This document shows, piece by piece, positions 59,176 to 64,000 of a DNA stretch of 64,000 bases. Both the position numbers and the translations under genes were made by a program. The DNA is from Polytrichum commune. Lineage: Eukaryota; Streptophyta; Polytrichopsida; Polytrichales; Polytrichaceae. Below the pieces are notes generated by a model. The model did not search any database. It was given only the letters and a program-made list of their open reading frames with translations, and was not told where the DNA came from. The DNA lies in the NCBI GenBank assembly GCA_950295325.1, contig OX485803.1, forward strand, positions 75,531,554 through 75,595,553, given 5' to 3'. The stretch's first letter is position 1. Each line of letters starts with the position of its first letter.

Positions 59176-59684
59176 TAGGGCATGTGGACACCTGAGTTGA
59201 CATCCACAACAAGTAGAAAAATGACTCAAGCAGGTTACTTAATTACCATACTTATTGATAGATCCTTGGAAATTGGAGCACACACTTCAGAGATGGCAGA
59301 TCATTCTTCAGTAGGACTTGTTCAGTTTTGCACTTGAGCATGTGGCCAAGGAATCCTTTACTTTTGGATGTACTTTAATCCCCCTTGACACGTTTAGCCG
59401 CACAAGAAAGTGTCATATTATCCGAATGTCATATTCTGTATACTATGACATTTTGGCCTCAAATGTCATATTATCAAGGTTTTTCAAGAAAATGGCCTAT
59501 TTCAATGCAAAATGTTTTTTTATACACAATGTAGATATAAAAGTATGAAAGAATGTTTTTATTAAAGAAATATGTTCACAAGGTCACACAATATGAAATT
59601 AAAAATTAAAAAATACAAAATACAAAATCCTATGATGATATCTTCATCATATCACACACTATGAAAGTAAGAATCTATTTTCTT
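59176..59684. other. left flank of the Tigger-like remnant
   Basis: No gene. TGTCATATTATC-like motifs recur at 59413-59480 and resemble those inside the TIR element at 8010-9371. They may be the subterminal repeats of the decayed element that follows. Confidence 0.35.
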
Positions 59685-60420
59685 CTAATAATGTTTGTTG
59701 ATGTTGGAAATTAACATCTTGCTCAATTTATTCATAAAATATTGCATGGTCATCATATTTACAACTGAAAAATATGAAGGATGCTCCACTACAAAATTTG
59801 ATAGTAATTGGGCATACTTATAAGCTTGAAGAAGCTTGACTATTGGTGTTGGCTGGTCATCCACATCATTCCCTTCCATTGGCCCTTTATTCAAATTCAA
59901 ACCCAAATGAATTCTTCTACCCCATGCCAAATTCACCAACTTAGCCATGTTGTACTCTGCATCAACAACTTTTCCTCTTGCCAATTGTACATATTCTTCA
60001 GTAGGAGATTCTTTACTTCCAAGAATCAAAGAGGAAATGAGACTTCCCAATTCATTTGTTGTTTCTTTCATTCTTCATTTCTCATGTTCACCATCTATGG
60101 CCAAATGGGCACTCCAATATGCAGGTGAAATCTTGGACATCCTTCAGTTGTTTCGCATAATTTGGAGATTTGTCTCTCTCCACACTTGAGAGTATCGCAT
60201 ACTAGCTTCCCTTACATTAGGCATTATTTTCCTCAAATCATGGTGAGTAATAAAAGAATCAAACTAAGAGAGAACCCATTCCAAGGCTTCTTCTTACATT
60301 GAACTTTGATGTAGCAATTATTCCCTAATCACAGGGTTGTACCACACTTGTAACATTAGGTAGTAAGAAAGCAATAATAATATTGCTCGATTGCAAGGTT
60401 GAAAAATCAAATGAATCGCC
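59685..60420 (-). pseudogene. Tigger/pogo-like (DDE_1) transposase remnant
   Basis: On the minus strand at about 60360-60309, PNVTSVVQPCD, a stop, then GIIAT match the conserved DDE_1 block around the third catalytic residue of Tigger/CENP-B-type transposases (usually QPLDQGI; the Gln codon has become TAG). Next come EEALEWVLS and, after more stops, an open C-terminal frame (60071-59685) with TTNELGSLISSLILGSKESP and LLQAYKYAQLLSNFVVEHPS. The upstream DNA-binding half is not readable. This is the only Tc1/mariner-superfamily coding sequence in the window. Confidence 0.6.
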
Positions 60421-61913
60421 CCTATCAACATGCTTAAAGGATTGAGTAGCAAGATTGTCTAAATTTAAAAATATCTTTTACTTTTGGGATTTGAAATGTA
60501 CGTTGAGGCTCATCATTCAATTGTCAAAGACATAATGAGAAGGTCAATGTTGACCAAATTATGTGTAAGTTGGTTTTTTGTGTAGATGTGATCATCAACA
60601 CCATGTTGTTGAAATTATAATCGAAGTTAAAAGCATCCGCCACTCAAGACTACCATCACCTCCAGAGCCAAGAAATTGAAGAGTGACTTGGGCAAATTTA
60701 GGAGTATAAGTTGGAAATGATTGAAACTTCCAATTTGAAGAGATGTGAAATTCATGTGTGAGGACAAATTTGAATCAAGAAGGGAAATCAACAGCTTCAT
60801 AATTCTCGTTTGCAAATCTAGCCATCCCTAAACGCTTCAACCTCCACTTGTACCCAAAGACTTAAAAGTGCAAGGTTCGTTATGAAATCAAGGTTTAAAA
60901 CAATTGACTTGAGTTAACTAAAATTAACCATTGATGACTTTTCCATGTACTCCCCGATCCTAAGGTAGATCCTTAGTGTGGATCCCACCACCTACATGCA
61001 TTCATTACCTTTATTATATGACAAATCGGGCCTAAAAATATCATATTACGAGCATTAGAGGCATATTATTGGGGTAAATTAACACTAGAAAGTTTGGTTG
61101 ACGGGAAATACGTCGTATAATTGAGGTGTCGTATTATTGGGGTTACATTATATATATATATATTCCTATTGTTATTAAATATTTTGGCATGGGAGAGGGA
61201 TACTAATAATAATTATTATTATATAGCTGGACGTGTCTTCCAGAAGTGAGCACTTGTTAGAATTTCCATGGAAATGTTCATCTTCTCCAACTTTCTTTTC
61301 CAAATCTAGATTAAACTTAAGGTAGATGGGTCTTAAGTGGCTTGTTTTCTTCAATGGACCCTATATTTGATTGGTATGTGGTTCCGTGAGGATCAAAGAG
61401 CAAACATCATAAAGACACATATTTAAAAGAGATTAGACTATGTCTTCAAATATGAATAACTGCTCTACACTCAATAGTGAACACAATTGGGAGGACCTAT
61501 ATATCCGGTTAGGAAATCAACAACATGCGCTTCCGATACCATAAAAAATCTTATTCTCAATTCAGTTTTTGCAGATGTTGCATTGTAGATATGCTAATGC
61601 AACACAAGCTTCGTTGTGTATATCTGATCGGTAGAAGTTGGAGAACATGAACTAATGAGCCAAATAAAAACCACATACCTTCAGGCAAGAGCAACTCAAG
61701 CTCTACATTTTTTGCACTCCACAGCTCTTAATAACTATAAACATTCAACTGTCAAGAATCTTAGTATCAAGTTGCACAAGAAGGTTCGGGGCGATGACGT
61801 ACCCAAGCACTCTTCTTGTGACCGGTACTTATTCAGCTTTGTTGCACACACCAACTTTCAATGTTAGATGACAGATTTATCAAAGCAGCTAGCGTTGTGT
61901 TGCATTGCATTGA
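60421..61913. other. no supported gene
   Basis: The first part probably belongs to the Tigger-like element. The frame at 61655-61867 has no known motif. An (AT)n stretch lies at 61148-61161. Confidence 0.4.
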
Positions 61914-62450
61914 GGGCCGCTTTACACCTAGAGGCCAGGCCAATTCGTTGTGTAAGAGGCTTGAAATCCTCACTTGTGATTGGCCAAAAGGCTAAAATCG
62001 GTCCCAACCCCTTTACACCTAGAGGCCGGGCCGATTTGGTGGTATGAATTTTTTTAATAAAAAAAATGCATGGTATGACACGGCCTGAGCTCATTGAATT
62101 GAGTGCACCTAAAATGGAAGGCCAATTCTTGGCCTCGGGGCCAATGTCGAATTTCAATAAATAAAAAAATCTTCAATAAAATATGATTTTTTTAGCGAAC
62201 CATATCCATTGGATTATGTGGGAATATGAACGGCTCTATGCTAGATTATGCTAGATCCGTTGGATTACGCTAAATTTATTGAATTGGCCTAGCTTCTTGG
62301 CCCTAAGACCTTTACATATGGGAAAATTGGCCCCCATTAAAATCTTATTATAATGTGTAGTTGACGCTGGCCTCCAACCCAAAAGGGGCTGAAATTTCAT
62401 GTAATCAACCTCAAGGGGAATTGGCCCGGCCTCTAGGTGTAAAACGGCCC
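61914..62450 (-). mobile_element. MITE, family B
   Basis: 537 bp, ends GGGCCGCTTTACACCTAGAG and inverse, with TGA at 61911-61913 and 62451-62453 as the target duplication. It is in opposite orientation to the copy at 6734-7266. Confidence 0.85.
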
Positions 62451-62453
62451 TGA

Positions 62454-63620
62454 GGTGGGGTTTGTGTTTCTTGAATTCACAGACGTTTTGACAACCAAGT
62501 ATCAGTCCTGGGTATGGATCCATGCTGCTCCCGTCCAAGGCTGGATGATTAAAACAAACAAGTTAGATTTCATAGTTATTTGTGCAAATAAAAATACAAG
62601 TTGGAATTTATCAAGCCCACATAGACAAAATTTAGAAACTATTTCAGTCGGGCCTTTAAGCAAGGATTTTACCAGCACATGTGGAACACCTGTCGAAATT
62701 GATAATGTTCCATATTGCACATGCAAAGAGTTCACATCCCGTCATGTCTAGTCTTGTTATACTATGTGATAGTGATGTGATGTTGGATCCACAAACGTCA
62801 CAAGTGGCAAGGGTGTAATACTGTCAAACTGATGCAACCAATCCTTGGTCAACAATTTGGTCGACTACAAAATAATAATCGATATAGTAGTTGACTACAA
62901 TGGTCTAATGGTCAACTATGAAAGGAGAAGACATTAATTAATATATTTAAAATGAATTAGCTAAAATGAGTGCATTAATTTAAGTTCCTTTTTGAAATGA
63001 CAAAGGCCCTTTCAAATGGTATGTCACAAAAATGATCACTTCATTACTAATGAGGATCTTTTCATACTTTGAACTTCCAAGTGAAATACATGCTTAATCG
63101 AAGGTTTCACTTTGGAAACGAAATCCTAGTCAAATGCTTATTTACTAAGTGGAAGTGAACAAAGAGAGAGAGATGACACCAAATTCTGGAGTTGGGCGTG
63201 TGAATGATGGATGCTTCACCTTGGTCATAGCTACAAGCTTGTATGTGAACCCGAAACAAGTTTATTAAGCATGGTTATGAAACAACTGAAAGTGAATATA
63301 TATAGTAGATTTTCGCGTCTTTAAGTTGAGGCGCACTCAATATGGGATTTATAAACATGACAGCCTTCAAAAATGCAAGGGCAACTTTCTTTGAAGTTGG
63401 GCAAGACCGGCAATGTTTTTCTATTGGATGCAATTTTTTTAATTTTTTTTCTCAAGTTGCATGAGGGTTGTGAGTCATGGGCCCCGGTCCTTATCCTATC
63501 AAGGGACCCATCATCCAAAAAGCTTGTTTGAGGAAGGTAAGCGTCCGCCTTTTTAGGTTGCACAATTTCTACAAATTTGCTTTCCCCCTGTGTCCATTGA
63601 CAATATTTACCTTGCATCTA
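62454..63620. other. no supported gene
   Basis: The 98-residue frame at 62455-62751 (with YCTCKEF) overlaps another on the opposite strand. I do not recognise either. The rest is AT-rich. Confidence 0.4.
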
Positions 63621-63840
63621 TGATCGGGGAGAACCGGCAGTTAGTTGCAGATGAACCGGTTGAGTTTGAAAAATAACCAGTTGAAGTTCAAGACTTCAGG
63701 AAAATTACTGATCACTTTAGAGGAATTTATGGAATATACCTCAAATCAATACAGAAAAAACGAAGGATGTCAACATGTAACCGGTTGGACTTGCAAACAC
63801 TAGGATCTCAACCAATTAGGCCCAAAAATCTCCCCGATCA
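63621..63840 (+). mobile_element. MITE, family E
   Basis: 220 bp, starting TGATCGGGGAGAACCGG and ending TCTCCCCGATCA, so the terminal inverted repeat is perfect over 12 bp. It is highly similar to 58524-58744. Confidence 0.78.
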
Positions 63841-64000
63841 CTGCCTTGAATATGGTGAAGCTAATCACCATGATTTTTTGGAGCCACATAATATAATTTT
63901 TTGGACACTAATCACAACTCATTCCTGGCCCACGTAACTCATGGAGACGGCCAATGAATGTTTAAATTGAAGGTGTGTGGATCTTCTTTGCCAATTAAAA

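Overview
The window looks like land-plant nuclear DNA: AT-rich, gene-poor and packed with plant-type DNA transposons, with spliced genes. It carries one clearly recognisable host gene, an intact three-exon homologue of the jasmonate co-receptor F-box protein COI1 (38555-41925). Its ligand-pocket residues differ from those of seed plants at two positions, which hints at a bryophyte, lycophyte or fern. That placement is inference, and I do not name a species.

Layout. 1-1467 is a decayed hAT transposase. 2339-6339 is a ~500-bp PIF/Harbinger-type MITE split by a 3.5-kb Harbinger element (2608-6104). That element holds both canonical genes: a DDE transposase with one nonsense codon, and a convergent Myb/SANT-like partner. 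6.7-11.5 kb is a run of MITEs and other TIR elements. 11770-26118 is one 14.35-kb Mutator-like element (MULE) with 47-bp TIRs and a perfect 9-bp target duplication. Inside it a four-exon MULE transposase (plus strand) faces a five-exon gene for a Ulp1-type (C48) SUMO-protease-like protein (minus strand). It also holds a further minus-strand gene of unknown function, a captured piece of a host FAD-dependent oxidase gene, and a ~2-kb secondary insertion.

26.1-37.5 kb is mostly MITE copies, several nested, plus a LINE remnant lying between ~200-bp inverted repeats. 38.5-42.2 kb is the COI1-like gene. Its first intron is built of tandem repeats that duplicate the exon-1 splice donor. 42.2-50.3 kb holds little recognisable coding sequence apart from a copia integrase fragment and two unrecognised decayed reading frames. 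50.8-57.2 kb has two possible host genes for small four-pass membrane proteins, in divergent orientation, with possible unassigned exons between them. 57.3-64 kb is again MITEs plus a decayed Tigger/pogo-like transposase.

How it fits together. Autonomous or near-autonomous elements (Harbinger, MULE, Tigger) sit beside short derivatives whose ends and target duplications match them (TTA/TAA for Harbinger types, TA for the mariner-like types). Repeated insertion into earlier MITEs gives a readable insertion history. The COI1-like gene is the only host gene I assign to a known pathway: SCF-type, jasmonate-dependent degradation of JAZ repressors.
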